This document shows, in pieces, positions 25,353-33,209 of a DNA stretch of 61,592 bases (positions within the stretch are counted from its first letter, which is position 1; each line of letters begins with the position of its first letter). Source of the DNA: JAZMZS01 sp045120955 (GTDB lineage Bacteria; Bacillota; Clostridia; Oscillospirales; CAG-272); contig JBGVFH010000062.1 in assembly GCA_045120955.1 (NCBI GenBank), forward strand, positions 1 through 61,592, written 5' to 3'. The translations under genes and the position numbers were made by a program. The notes beneath the pieces were generated by a model that made no database searches, was not told the origin of the DNA, and was given only the letters and a program-made list of their open reading frames with translations.

Positions 25353-28300
25353 TTATCGGTTGTTGGCTTTTTTGTTTTTTGCGGTTGGATCTGCGGTTTT
25401 ATTTCTTGCTTTGAAAAATATAATGAGAACTGCTGTCACAGACGCAAGAATACTGCAAGTAATAATTATGACATGCGTGATGCTTGTTGGTGTCTTGGTC
25501 GGTATATCGGGGGTGTCGGTGCTGAGCTCTGTTTGTTCACTCGACGATGCGTCTGTGCTCATGCTTTGCTCCTCGGTAACGGCAGGCTTGATGAACTCAA
25601 CCGTAAGAACAAATGAAGCGCTCATGCCCGAGTATAGCTCTGATGCGTATGTTGTTGCATACACATCATACTCTCCGCTTTCTACAGGCAGTCCGCTCAC
25701 AAAAGCTCCTTGCTCTCCCACCGCTCTGTGTTCAAATCTTAAAAGTCCGTGTATTTCGGGCTTATATTCGACACCTCCGAATAGCGTGACCGCAGAAAGG
25801 TCTATTGTTGTTGTGCCATATGCAGTAACCTTGTGGTCTGCTATAGATAAGGCTGAGAAGGAGTCGCCGAAACCGCTGATTTTTGATACAAGCGGTCTTT
25901 TGCTCAAGGTTATTGTGTATTTTGCCGATAGATCAGCAGGGTGATTTTCACCATTACCTATTACTATGTTTGCGTCTGTGATATTGTATTGCTCAAAAAA
26001 TGCATATCTGCCGTTTGAGGTGCCTGCTCCCTTATATGCGTGATAAAGTATCCACCGCTTTCCGTCAGATGTAGTTGTAAACGATGCATTACCGCAGCCG
26101 TTTAGCGTCTCGGAGCGCTCAAACACAGGCTCTTTGTTCTTTGTCCAGCTTTTTATATCTATCGGATCTCCTCCGTTATATTTGAGCTGACCGAGCGCAT
26201 ACCACACAGTCCAATCTCCGCTACCTGAGTAGATGATATATGTCTCTCCGTTATATCCGTACACAGCACAAGGACCTTCAACTACCTCCGGATACATATT
26301 GCCGCTTGAGTCGGGGGTGTATGTAGCACCGTTCTTTTCCCATATTTCGGTGGGCGAGCATATCACTCCCGCTTGTCCTGTCAGAGTCCATGGATCTTTC
26401 ATACTGCAGATATTGATAGTATGATAACGGCGGTTGCTTTCCCATAACTCAGACACCCACATGGCATAGTATCTGCCGTCTATTGTGATATCTGTAAGGT
26501 CCTTGCACCATGTGCCGTTTATCGAGTCATCATCCGCATTTGTTACCAATATAGGGACGTTTGGTTGGTTTGTTTCGGGATTTCCGTATGGGCCCATGAC
26601 CTGTCCCGAAAGAGACTTGAGCACATATATTCGACGGTTTTTCTCCTCTCCGTCGTCGCACGAAAGATATATGTACCAGCCTGCATATTCGTCACCGAAT
26701 TCACTTTCGCCGAAATAGCGAATTTCGGCTGAGGACAGATTTTTCAAATTTGTTTTTTCGCTGTCGAGTGCAAAAACAGGTCTCATTTGCGCCGTATATA
26801 TGTCGCATATGTTCGATGCTGCGGAAATGTATATACAGCTTTTGTCTGTCAGTATGTAATAGTAATACCCGTCGTGATAGTAAATATAAGAATCAGATGT
26901 CTTTTTTGCATCAACGTTTGAAAAAGTGCAGGTCTTTTCTGTGATTTTATATATGTCTATACTATCGGCTATGTTAAGAGTGCTTGACATATCACCGCTG
27001 TAGGACTCGCTTCCTTTTATTTGAGCAACATGGCTAAAATCGCCGCCGTTGACAGTAAGAGTATAAGTGCCGTATAGCTCGGTTTCCTCTCTGAATGCAG
27101 GCGAAATTATATTATAAAAGGTTCCGCTGTTTAACATGATCGTTATATGAGTTTCGTCGGTCTTTTTTGAGCCAATGTCGTTTGCCACGCCGAAAATACC
27201 CGCTCGGAAAACTCCGCCGTTTATCGTGAGTGTGGTTTCCCCCGATTGTGCACCGCAGCCTCCCGCATAAACGGGACCTATAAATTCTCCTCCGTCTATG
27301 ACGGTTCTGATATTTATGCTGCGAGCATCGGCATCCGTCGCACAGGCACCTGCATAATATTCGTTCCATGTTCCGCTCATTATGCTTATAATGTACTCGA
27401 CACCCGAAACGCCGTGGAGTGAGCCGCCTATTATCGAAGTGAAGCTCTCAATACCTTCTTCTTTTTGGCAGATAATATCCTTGCCAAAAGTAATATTGTG
27501 TGAGCCGCATATGATCCGGGTGTTGTCAACACGTGCCTCAAGGGACATCTTTTCAAAAATCGTATCCCCTCCGAGGAGCACGCTTTGCGTCTCGAGCACC
27601 AATTTTGCATCATTTGTTTCTCTATAATCTATGCCGTTGTATATACTCGTTACAGTAACCAAAGCATCGCTTTCGGGAAAAGCATACGCGTCTGTTATAT
27701 AATAGGGAGAAGTTAAAACTACGGTGAATTCTTCTGTGCCATATGATGTGTAAGCATCTTGCAGATCTCCTGCGGGATCAGATGCGGAGACTCCGCTTCC
27801 GTTTGCTCCTTGTTTGACAAACACGGCATTGATATTTTCGTATACGTCAAATTTTTCTCTGAATTTCGATACGGAGCTTTGCCCGACCGAGCGCAGATTG
27901 TATCTCAAAACAGATGATGCGGGGCGCTGTGCTCCGAACACGACATTCTTTATGTTACCGCCGAGATAGCTCAAAGTTAAGTCTCCTACAATACCGCTAA
28001 GGTCTATATTGTCGACGTTTTTGCCGTTTATCTCCAGCTTTACATCTCCTTTGTGAGTCACATCCGAACGGGATAAACTTATATCAGAGATGTTTGCGTC
28101 GGAGCTGATGTATATACTTCCGTCTTTGGCACCGACAGCCCCATCAGAGAACATATATATTTTTTCATACGTGCCCGACAAAAGTCGGAGAGAAACATCC
28201 TGCGACGAGTCACTTCCTCCGTATACGGTAGCACCGCTAAACGAGGAGTTTTCTATTGTGAGGCTGTTGTTGTTTGCGTTGATATTAAAACTGCCGCTCG

Positions 28301-29600
28301 ACTGAATGTCAATATTTCTTATCGTTAAAGGGCCGCCCAAAGTATATGAGGCATTTTCCGAAAAGGACAGGGAAGAGTCGGTGTCATATTTTTCTATCGT
28401 TACGGCGGCGCTGTGTGAAGTCTCACAAAAAGCGCCGTCTATATTAAAGCTGCCGATGACATATATCGTCGCTTCACTGCCATCCGCAAAAAGCGGAATT
28501 ACATCATTGACAGAGCCTGCGGGCGTTTCGGCGCTTTTTCCGTCGCCTGTTGCACCTTGCTTTATATATGATTTGATATATCCTTCACAGGTGCAGTCAA
28601 GCTCAAGGTTGAAAGCACTCTCCGTGAGCATATCTATGAAGCTTTGCGTATAAACTATTGAATTGTACAAGACGTAAAGCTTTGAGTCAGCCGCATCATT
28701 TTTTATAGTGATGTTTGCATATTTTACCGAAGCATCAAAAATACTGCCTGCATCAAGGGTAAGATTTATATCTCCGACAACATTGTTTATATTGAGATTT
28801 TCAATCTCACCGCCATATATTCCGATATCAGCTGTGCCGTTGAGCCTTCTTGTTGCGTTTCCGCCTGTACAAAGAGTACCTATATTGCCGCCCATTACAT
28901 TTATCTTTGTACTTCCGGAAAAATGATTGTCAGCACTTGCGCAAAGTATTTTGCTGATACTTCCGCCGTATATGTCTATGTATGACGTCCCTGTAAATGT
29001 AGTTGTAGCGGTGCCCTTTTGTGCAACAAATCCGACAACAGTTGAGAAAAGGTCGCCGCTTTTGATAGTGATGTGAGAGTCAAGGTCTGTCCGAGAGTTC
29101 TGATCTACTCTCATGTATCCGCCGTAGAGCTTTACGGAGCTTTGGTTTTTAGCGGACTGCATATTAACACCCATGTCAAAGGTAACAGGGTTGAAATTCC
29201 CGACAAAGTGAACAGTTCCTTCGCTGTAAATGTTAATGTCAGAAAACACAGTAGGTCCGCTCAGATGATATTCTGTGTTAGATTTGAGATACAGCTTTGC
29301 ATCATCGACGGATGAAAGCGTTATCTCACCGTCGTGCTCAGGCTCGATAAAAACGCTGTTAGCGTCAAAAGTATAGTCTGAGCATAAAATGACAGTTCCT
29401 CCGACATCGGACAACATCTCGATTGCCTTCTCCATTGTGGCAAAAGCACGGTCAGGGCTCGTACCGTCATTTGAGTCAGAGCCGTTTTCCGCATCAAGAT
29501 ACACAATGCTCGGACTCGCAAATACCCCGATGATAAACACAGCGCATATAAATGCCGCTGCTGTCAGTATGGATGTCAGCAAAAATATCAGTTTTTTCAT
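25353..29600 (-). CDS. Large cell-surface protein: three beta-helix modules plus a GH43-type five-bladed propeller
   Basis: A 1415-residue protein, the longest in the window. A signal peptide covers residues 1-28. A DUF1565-like opening 'YLDAENGSDSNDGTSPDRAF' starts a Thr/Gly/Ser-rich right-handed beta-helix. The same opening recurs near residues 343 ('IKQGATGDGKSAETPAG') and 595 ('FVKQGANGSGVSASDPAG'), so the N-terminal part is three related modules. Residues of about 895-1220 resemble a family 43 glycosidase: 'DSYIYYHDGYYYYILT' (candidate base Asp), 'EVVEGPCAVYGYNG' (candidate acid Glu) and 'GCGNASFTTTSDGKRWILYH'. A beta-rich domain, a Ser/Thr/Glu linker and a C-terminal membrane helix with basic tail (about residues 1375-1415) follow. 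It is probably a wall-exposed glycan-binding or arabinan/xylan-cleaving protein. The substrate is unknown. Confidence 0.8.
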   Translation of the reverse strand: MKKLIFLLTSILTAAAFICAVFIIGVFASPSIVYLDAENGSDSNDGTSPDRAFATMEKAIEMLSDVGGTVILCSDYTFDANSVFIEPEHDGEITLSSVDDAKLYLKSNTEYHLSGPTVFSDINIYSEGTVHFVGNFNPVTFDMGVNMQSAKNQSSVKLYGGYMRVDQNSRTDLDSHITIKSGDLFSTVVGFVAQKGTATTTFTGTSYIDIYGGSISKILCASADNHFSGSTKINVMGGNIGTLCTGGNATRRLNGTADIGIYGGEIENLNINNVVGDINLTLDAGSIFDASVKYANITIKNDAADSKLYVLYNSIVYTQSFIDMLTESAFNLELDCTCEGYIKSYIKQGATGDGKSAETPAGSVNDVIPLFADGSEATIYVIGSFNIDGAFCETSHSAAVTIEKYDTDSSLSFSENASYTLGGPLTIRNIDIQSSGSFNINANNNSLTIENSSFSGATVYGGSDSSQDVSLRLLSGTYEKIYMFSDGAVGAKDGSIYISSDANISDISLSRSDVTHKGDVKLEINGKNVDNIDLSGIVGDLTLSYLGGNIKNVVFGAQRPASSVLRYNLRSVGQSSVSKFREKFDVYENINAVFVKQGANGSGVSASDPAGDLQDAYTSYGTEEFTVVLTSPYYITDAYAFPESDALVTVTSIYNGIDYRETNDAKLVLETQSVLLGGDTIFEKMSLEARVDNTRIICGSHNITFGKDIICQKEEGIESFTSIIGGSLHGVSGVEYIISIMSGTWNEYYAGACATDADARSINIRTVIDGGEFIGPVYAGGCGAQSGETTLTINGGVFRAGIFGVANDIGSKKTDETHITIMLNSGTFYNIISPAFREETELYGTYTLTVNGGDFSHVAQIKGSESYSGDMSSTLNIADSIDIYKITEKTCTFSNVDAKKTSDSYIYYHDGYYYYILTDKSCIYISAASNICDIYTAQMRPVFALDSEKTNLKNLSSAEIRYFGESEFGDEYAGWYIYLSCDDGEEKNRRIYVLKSLSGQVMGPYGNPETNQPNVPILVTNADDDSINGTWCKDLTDITIDGRYYAMWVSELWESNRRYHTINICSMKDPWTLTGQAGVICSPTEIWEKNGATYTPDSSGNMYPEVVEGPCAVYGYNGETYIIYSGSGDWTVWYALGQLKYNGGDPIDIKSWTKNKEPVFERSETLNGCGNASFTTTSDGKRWILYHAYKGAGTSNGRYAFFEQYNITDANIVIGNGENHPADLSAKYTITLSKRPLVSKISGFGDSFSALSIADHKVTAYGTTTIDLSAVTLFGGVEYKPEIHGLLRFEHRAVGEQGAFVSGLPVESGEYDVYATTYASELYSGMSASFVLTVEFIKPAVTEEQSMSTDASSSEQTELSTDTPDIPTKTPTSITHVIIITCSILASVTAVLIIFFKARNKTADPTAKNKKANNR

Positions 29601-29644
29601 ATAGTTTCTCCTTCAACTGTCGCCTTGTACCGATCACTTAAGCA

Positions 29645-29677
29645 AAAAAGCCTTTCGCATTACACAAAAGGCTTTTT
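29645..29677 (-). terminator. Terminator of the DUF1540 gene
   Basis: AAAAAGCCTTT (29645-29655) and AAAGGCTTTTT (29667-29677) are perfect 11-base arms with T-tracts on both strands. Confidence 0.85.
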
Positions 29678-29693
29678 CACTATCAATTTCAGC

Positions 29694-29876
29694 TTACTGA
29701 CGTTTCATATCCTGCTTTAACTCAAAGGAATTGCAGTCTGTGCACTGATACATTGTGGGGTTTGTTTCGTGAGTTCCCACCTTGATCGTGTTAAGCGAGC
29801 AATAGTTGACGTCTGAGCAATGATGAGCGCACTCTTTTACAGAACATTCAATGCTTTTGTTTGCGTTGTTTTCCAT
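29694..29876 (-). CDS. DUF1540 small cysteine-rich protein
   Basis: A 60-residue cytoplasmic protein with Cys in 'ECSVKECAHHCSDVNYC' and 'YQCTDCNSF', the metal-site-like pattern of DUF1540. These proteins are common in spore-formers and have no established function; zinc binding is likely. ATG 29876 follows CGGAG. A longer frame to 29906 lacks a Shine-Dalgarno. It is downstream of the winged-helix gene by 60 bases and ends at its own terminator. Confidence 0.85.
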   Translation of the reverse strand: MENNANKSIECSVKECAHHCSDVNYCSLNTIKVGTHETNPTMYQCTDCNSFELKQDMKRQ

Positions 29877-29936
29877 TTTATTCTCCGAAAAATAATATTT
29901 GCACAAGGATCTTTTGTCTTTTCGTTTGTGCAGTAG

Positions 29937-30617
29937 TTATTTTTGCTCGGAGTCTGTTTTTTTATTCTTCTTTTTGAAATTCTCAGAGATCGCTTTTGTA
30001 ACAAGCTCGGCTATAAAGTCCCTGTCTTTTTCATTTTTTGTGAGTGAAAAGTCATAGCAAAGTACGTGACACGAGCTTGTTTTCAGTCTTTCGCAGACAA
30101 ATCTTTCAATATCTATCAGCCTTAACTCAGGAAAAATATCTGAGCTGACAGTCCCTTTTTTCGGGTCGCGGGTACCGGGTATAGCTATAAACGGATGTTT
30201 ACCGGGAAGCTGCTTGTATTTTATCGAAAGAAACTTATGCGCGATCTTCAAAAAATAGTGTAGATTTTCGTCAGGGAGCATAAACGAACAATAGCTGCAG
30301 CTAACCATACGCTCAATACCAAGTGCGCTGTTGCATACTATTGCGAATGATTTTGTCGGTCTGAAAACCAATATCGTAAATTTGCGTTTGTCACTCGGAT
30401 AGTAGTATGTAACTCCCATATCCGAATATTTGCGTGCTTTTATAAGCTCCGCCTTGTGCAGAATTCTGAGTGCTTTAAGTGCGGAATTTTTTTCCGTGCG
30501 AAGCGCCCTTGCCACTTTTTTACACTCTGTTCTGCCGTTTTTGGCGACAAAGGCGAAAACCTTGAGCAAGGTCTTTCTGTATATTTTTCTTCCGGTTTGT
30601 TTTTTGTTGTTTATCAT
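29937..30617 (-). CDS. Winged-helix protein resembling the N-terminal half of a ROK repressor
   Basis: A 226-residue protein that I do not recognise with certainty. Residues of about 12-78 read as a winged helix ('RKTLLKVFAFVAKNGRTECKKVA' in outline, then 'ALKALRILHKAELIKARK'). The rest begins with a beta-rich stretch 'FTILVFRPTKSFAIVC' and contains 'HPFIAIPGTRDPKKGTVSS', which is like the 'GIGIPGxVDxxxGxVxxS' element of ROK proteins, followed by a segment in the position of the 'pV.venD' strand. The sugar-kinase C-lobe is missing, so this may be a half-ROK regulator. A CSYC pair near residue 107 and a basic Lys-rich tail are odd. It is divergent from sigG. Confidence 0.5.
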   Translation of the reverse strand: MINNKKQTGRKIYRKTLLKVFAFVAKNGRTECKKVARALRTEKNSALKALRILHKAELIKARKYSDMGVTYYYPSDKRKFTILVFRPTKSFAIVCNSALGIERMVSCSYCSFMLPDENLHYFLKIAHKFLSIKYKQLPGKHPFIAIPGTRDPKKGTVSSDIFPELRLIDIERFVCERLKTSSCHVLCYDFSLTKNEKDRDFIAELVTKAISENFKKKNKKTDSEQK

Positions 30618-30736
30618 ATTTTTCTCTCAGGGTAAAGTATTTTGGTAAAATTATCTCACACCTTTATTTGCATACCGAAGTAGCATAATGTCAATACTCA
30701 TTTTTGAAAAAAGAGTTTTCATTTGGCGGTGATTGA

Positions 30737-31510
30737 ATGTACTATAATAAAGTGGAGATATGCGGTGTAAATACAGCAAAACTGAAAAATCTCAGCAGCG
30801 AAAGAAAGAGGGAACTGCTGATAGCAGCAAAAGCGGGTGATGAAGCGGCGCGAAAGGAGCTCATTGACGGAAATCTGCGTCTTGTTTTGAGCATAATCCA
30901 GCGTTTTTCAAACAGACGTGAGAATATGGATGACCTTTTTCAAGTCGGATGTATAGGTTTGATCAAAGCAATAGACAATTTTAATACCGAGCTTGATGTG
31001 AAGTTTTCGACATATGCGGTCCCAATGATAATAGGTGAGGTCAGGCGGTATTTGCGCGACAACAATATTATAAGAGTCAGCAGGTCATTGCGGGACCTTG
31101 CATATAAGAGCCTGCAGGCAAAGGAAAAGCTCTCAAAAGAACTGGGGCGTGATCCTTCGATGGAGGAGATCGCAAAGGAGCTTGGAGAGGAGGAGGAAAA
31201 CATCACGAAAGCACTCGATGCAATAGTAGAGCCTGTATCTATATACGAGCCTGTCTATAACGACGGAGGAGACTCCATATATGTTATAGACCAGCTATCT
31301 GACAGAGAAAGCTCGGATGAGGCATGGCTGGAGGATATCTCTCTCAAGGAAGCTCTGAAGAAGCTTTCTGAGCGTGAGAAAAAAATAATAAATATGCGTT
31401 TTTTCAGAGGGAAAACGCAGATGGAAATAGCAGGGGAGATTGGCATAAGCCAAGCGCAGGTTTCAAGACTTGAGAAGGGGGCGCTTGAAAAAATAAAGAA
31501 AAATATGTAA
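30737..31510 (+). CDS. sigG: RNA polymerase sigma-G factor
   Basis: A 257-residue sigma-70 family member. The N-terminal 'NKVEICGVNTAKL' (residues 4-16) is the diagnostic sigma-G opening that binds the anti-sigma factor Gin. Region 2 is 'DGNLRLVLSIIQRFSNR' with 'DDLFQVGCIGLIKAIDNF', region 3 contains 'AYKSLQAKEKLSKELGR', and region 4 is 'MEIAGEIGISQAQVSRLEKG'. Sigma-G drives late forespore transcription. In many spore-formers sigG follows sigE and spoIIGA; here those neighbours are absent and the gene stands alone between the winged-helix gene and asd. Confidence 0.96.
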   Translation: MYYNKVEICGVNTAKLKNLSSERKRELLIAAKAGDEAARKELIDGNLRLVLSIIQRFSNRRENMDDLFQVGCIGLIKAIDNFNTELDVKFSTYAVPMIIGEVRRYLRDNNIIRVSRSLRDLAYKSLQAKEKLSKELGRDPSMEEIAKELGEEEENITKALDAIVEPVSIYEPVYNDGGDSIYVIDQLSDRESSDEAWLEDISLKEALKKLSEREKKIINMRFFRGKTQMEIAGEIGISQAQVSRLEKGALEKIKKNM

Positions 31511-31512
31511 AA

Positions 31513-31541
31513 TGCCGGACCTACTTTTAGTAAATCCGGCA
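31513..31541. terminator. Terminator between sigG and asd
   Basis: TGCCGGA (31513-31519) pairs with TCCGGCA (31535-31541), with additional TACT/AGTA pairing inside the loop. AT-rich flanks allow action on both converging genes. Confidence 0.75.
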
Positions 31542-31548
31542 CTAAACA

Positions 31549-32631
31549 TTATTTCTTTGTGATATATCCTTCTCTGTAGAGAAGCTCTGCGATAAGAACA
31601 GCACCTCCGGCAGCGCCGCGCAGAGTATTGTGGGAAAGACCTACGAATTTGTAATCGTATATCTTATCCTCGCGAAGTCTGCCGACACTTACTCCCATGC
31701 CTTTGTACAGGTCTCTGTCGAGAGCTGCTTGAGGACGATTATCCTCTTCAAAGTATGTGACGAACTGTTCGGGAGCAGAGGGAAGCTGTAACTGCTGCGG
31801 CTTTCCGCTGAAGTTTTTCCAATCCTCGAGTATCTGCTCCTTTGTGGGCTTGTTTTTGAACTTTACAAACACAGCAGCAGTATGTCCGTCTGTAACGGGA
31901 ACTCTGATGCACTGTGTTGTTATGTTAGGCTCGGTTGCATTGACGACCTTGCCGTCTACGACCTTACCCCATATCTTCATCGGCTCGTTTTCACTCTTTT
32001 CTTCCTCGCCGCCAATGTAGGGAATTACGTTGTCTATCATTTCGGGCCACTCGTTGAAGGTCTTGCCTGCACCCGAGATCGCCTGATATGTTGTAGCAAC
32101 TACTTCATAAGGTTCATACTTGAGAAGAGGGGTGAGTGCGGGAACGTAGCTCTGGATAGAGCAGTTGGGCTTTACAGCGATAAATCCGCTCTTTGTTCCG
32201 AGTCTCTTTCTCTGAGTTTCTATAACTGAGAGGTGAGCATCGTTTATCTCCGGTATTACCATAGGCACATCTTCGACTCCGCGGTTTGCGCTGTTATTTG
32301 AAACAACGGGAGTTTCTGCCTTTGCGTAAGCCTCCTCAAGTGCTTTTATCTCGTCTTTTTTCATATCAACTGCGCAGAAAACAAAATCGCACATTGATGA
32401 TACTGTATCGATATCTGCTGCATTGTATACGGTCATGCTCTTTACGGACTCGGGCATGGGGGTCTTCATCTTCCAGCGGTTTCCGAGAGCTTCTTCGTAT
32501 GCTTTTCCGGCAGAGCGTGGGGAAGCTGCGAGTACCGAGATCTCAAAGTAAGGGTGGTTTTCGAGCAGAGTTATAAAACGTTGGCCTACCATTCCTGTAG
32601 CGCCGATAATTCCTGCTTTTATTTTCTGCAT
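31549..32631 (-). CDS. asd: Aspartate-semialdehyde dehydrogenase
   Basis: A 360-residue enzyme that reduces aspartyl phosphate to aspartate semialdehyde, the branch point to lysine/diaminopimelate, threonine and methionine. 'AGIIGATGMVGQRFITLLENHP' in outline is the NADP Rossmann motif, and 'VKPNCSIQSYVPAL' holds the catalytic Cys (about residue 155). 'VGRLREDKIYDYKFVGLSHNTLRGAAGG' is represented near the C-terminus. The length and motifs resemble the archaeal/fungal-type branch rather than E. coli Asd. It has its own consensus promoter and is monocistronic. Confidence 0.93.
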   Translation of the reverse strand: MQKIKAGIIGATGMVGQRFITLLENHPYFEISVLAASPRSAGKAYEEALGNRWKMKTPMPESVKSMTVYNAADIDTVSSMCDFVFCAVDMKKDEIKALEEAYAKAETPVVSNNSANRGVEDVPMVIPEINDAHLSVIETQRKRLGTKSGFIAVKPNCSIQSYVPALTPLLKYEPYEVVATTYQAISGAGKTFNEWPEMIDNVIPYIGGEEEKSENEPMKIWGKVVDGKVVNATEPNITTQCIRVPVTDGHTAAVFVKFKNKPTKEQILEDWKNFSGKPQQLQLPSAPEQFVTYFEEDNRPQAALDRDLYKGMGVSVGRLREDKIYDYKFVGLSHNTLRGAAGGAVLIAELLYREGYITKK

Positions 32632-32666
32632 AATTACAAGATCCTCCTGATAAAAATATCTCTAAT

Positions 32667-32695
32667 ATTATATCATTTTCTACAAATATTGTCAA
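32667..32695 (-). promoter_or_regulatory. Consensus sigma-A promoter of asd
   Basis: On the minus strand TTGACA (32690-32695) and TATAAT (32667-32672) match consensus exactly with a 17-base spacer. The leader is about 30 bases, too short for a lysine riboswitch. Confidence 0.9.
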
Positions 32696-32724
32696 TATAT
32701 TTAAAAGGTGAAAGGTGTCAAAAA

Positions 32725-33123
32725 ATGAAGCATGAAATTGCATTAAAATTGAAAATATATACAATAATGTTTCTCTTCGGTGGTGCGTGCTACTGTATTG
32801 CGGAGCTGTTGTGGAGAGGTCGGACTCATTGGACGATGGCTCTTTGCGGAGGGCTGTGCTTTGCTTTGATATATCTTACAAATGAAAAACTGCGCGGCGC
32901 AAATATATTAAAGCAAGCGGCGATATGCGCACTTTTTATAACGATGGCAGAGCTGATATTTGGCTTCGTTGTAAATATCATATTTGAGATGGACGTATGG
33001 GATTATTCCGCCGTTTTTGCGAATTTCCTCGGACAAATATGTTTGCCTTTCTCCATTCTTTGGTTTTTTGTATCATTTCCTTGCTTGTATCTTTGCAGGG
33101 TGTTTAAAAAATGTCTCGAATAA
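32725..33123 (+). CDS. Small membrane protein of the putative ABC transporter permease family (PF06541-like)
   Basis: A 132-residue protein with four hydrophobic segments (about residues 10-28, 38-54, 66-88 and 97-122). The pattern 'GGACYCIAELLWRGRTHWTM', '.AELIFGFVVNI' and 'DYSAVFANFLGQICLPFSILWF' resembles the PF06541 'putative ABC-transporter type IV' group. That label does not rest on experiment and transport is unproven. ATG 32725 lies after GAAAGGTG; a longer frame would reach into the opposite-strand asd gene. It is monocistronic or read from the divergent asd region. Confidence 0.65.
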   Translation: MKHEIALKLKIYTIMFLFGGACYCIAELLWRGRTHWTMALCGGLCFALIYLTNEKLRGANILKQAAICALFITMAELIFGFVVNIIFEMDVWDYSAVFANFLGQICLPFSILWFFVSFPCLYLCRVFKKCLE

Positions 33124-33137
33124 AGAAGGGGTAGCTA

Positions 33138-33166
33138 TTGCTTTGTAATAAAAAATGTTGTATAAT
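33138..33166 (+). promoter_or_regulatory. Sigma-A promoter of pcrA
   Basis: TTGCTT (33138-33143) and TATAAT (33161-33166) are 17 bases apart, giving a leader of about 37 bases with GAGG before the ATG. Confidence 0.75.
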
Positions 33167-33209
33167 ATCAAAGATAAACATTGGTATAAATATATATATG
33201 AGGTTTTAG

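Noticed and set aside
28306..28653. Plus-strand ORFs within the large surface-protein gene
   Set aside because: They are antisense shadows of the 1415-residue reading frame, which has clear domains, signal peptide and ribosome binding site.
30660..30730. Sigma-F-type promoter before sigG
   Set aside because: A GCATA element is present at about 30671, but no acceptable -10 follows at the expected spacing, so I do not annotate it.
32632..32700. Lysine riboswitch before asd
   Set aside because: The consensus promoter lies within 65 bases of the ATG, leaving about 30 bases of leader.
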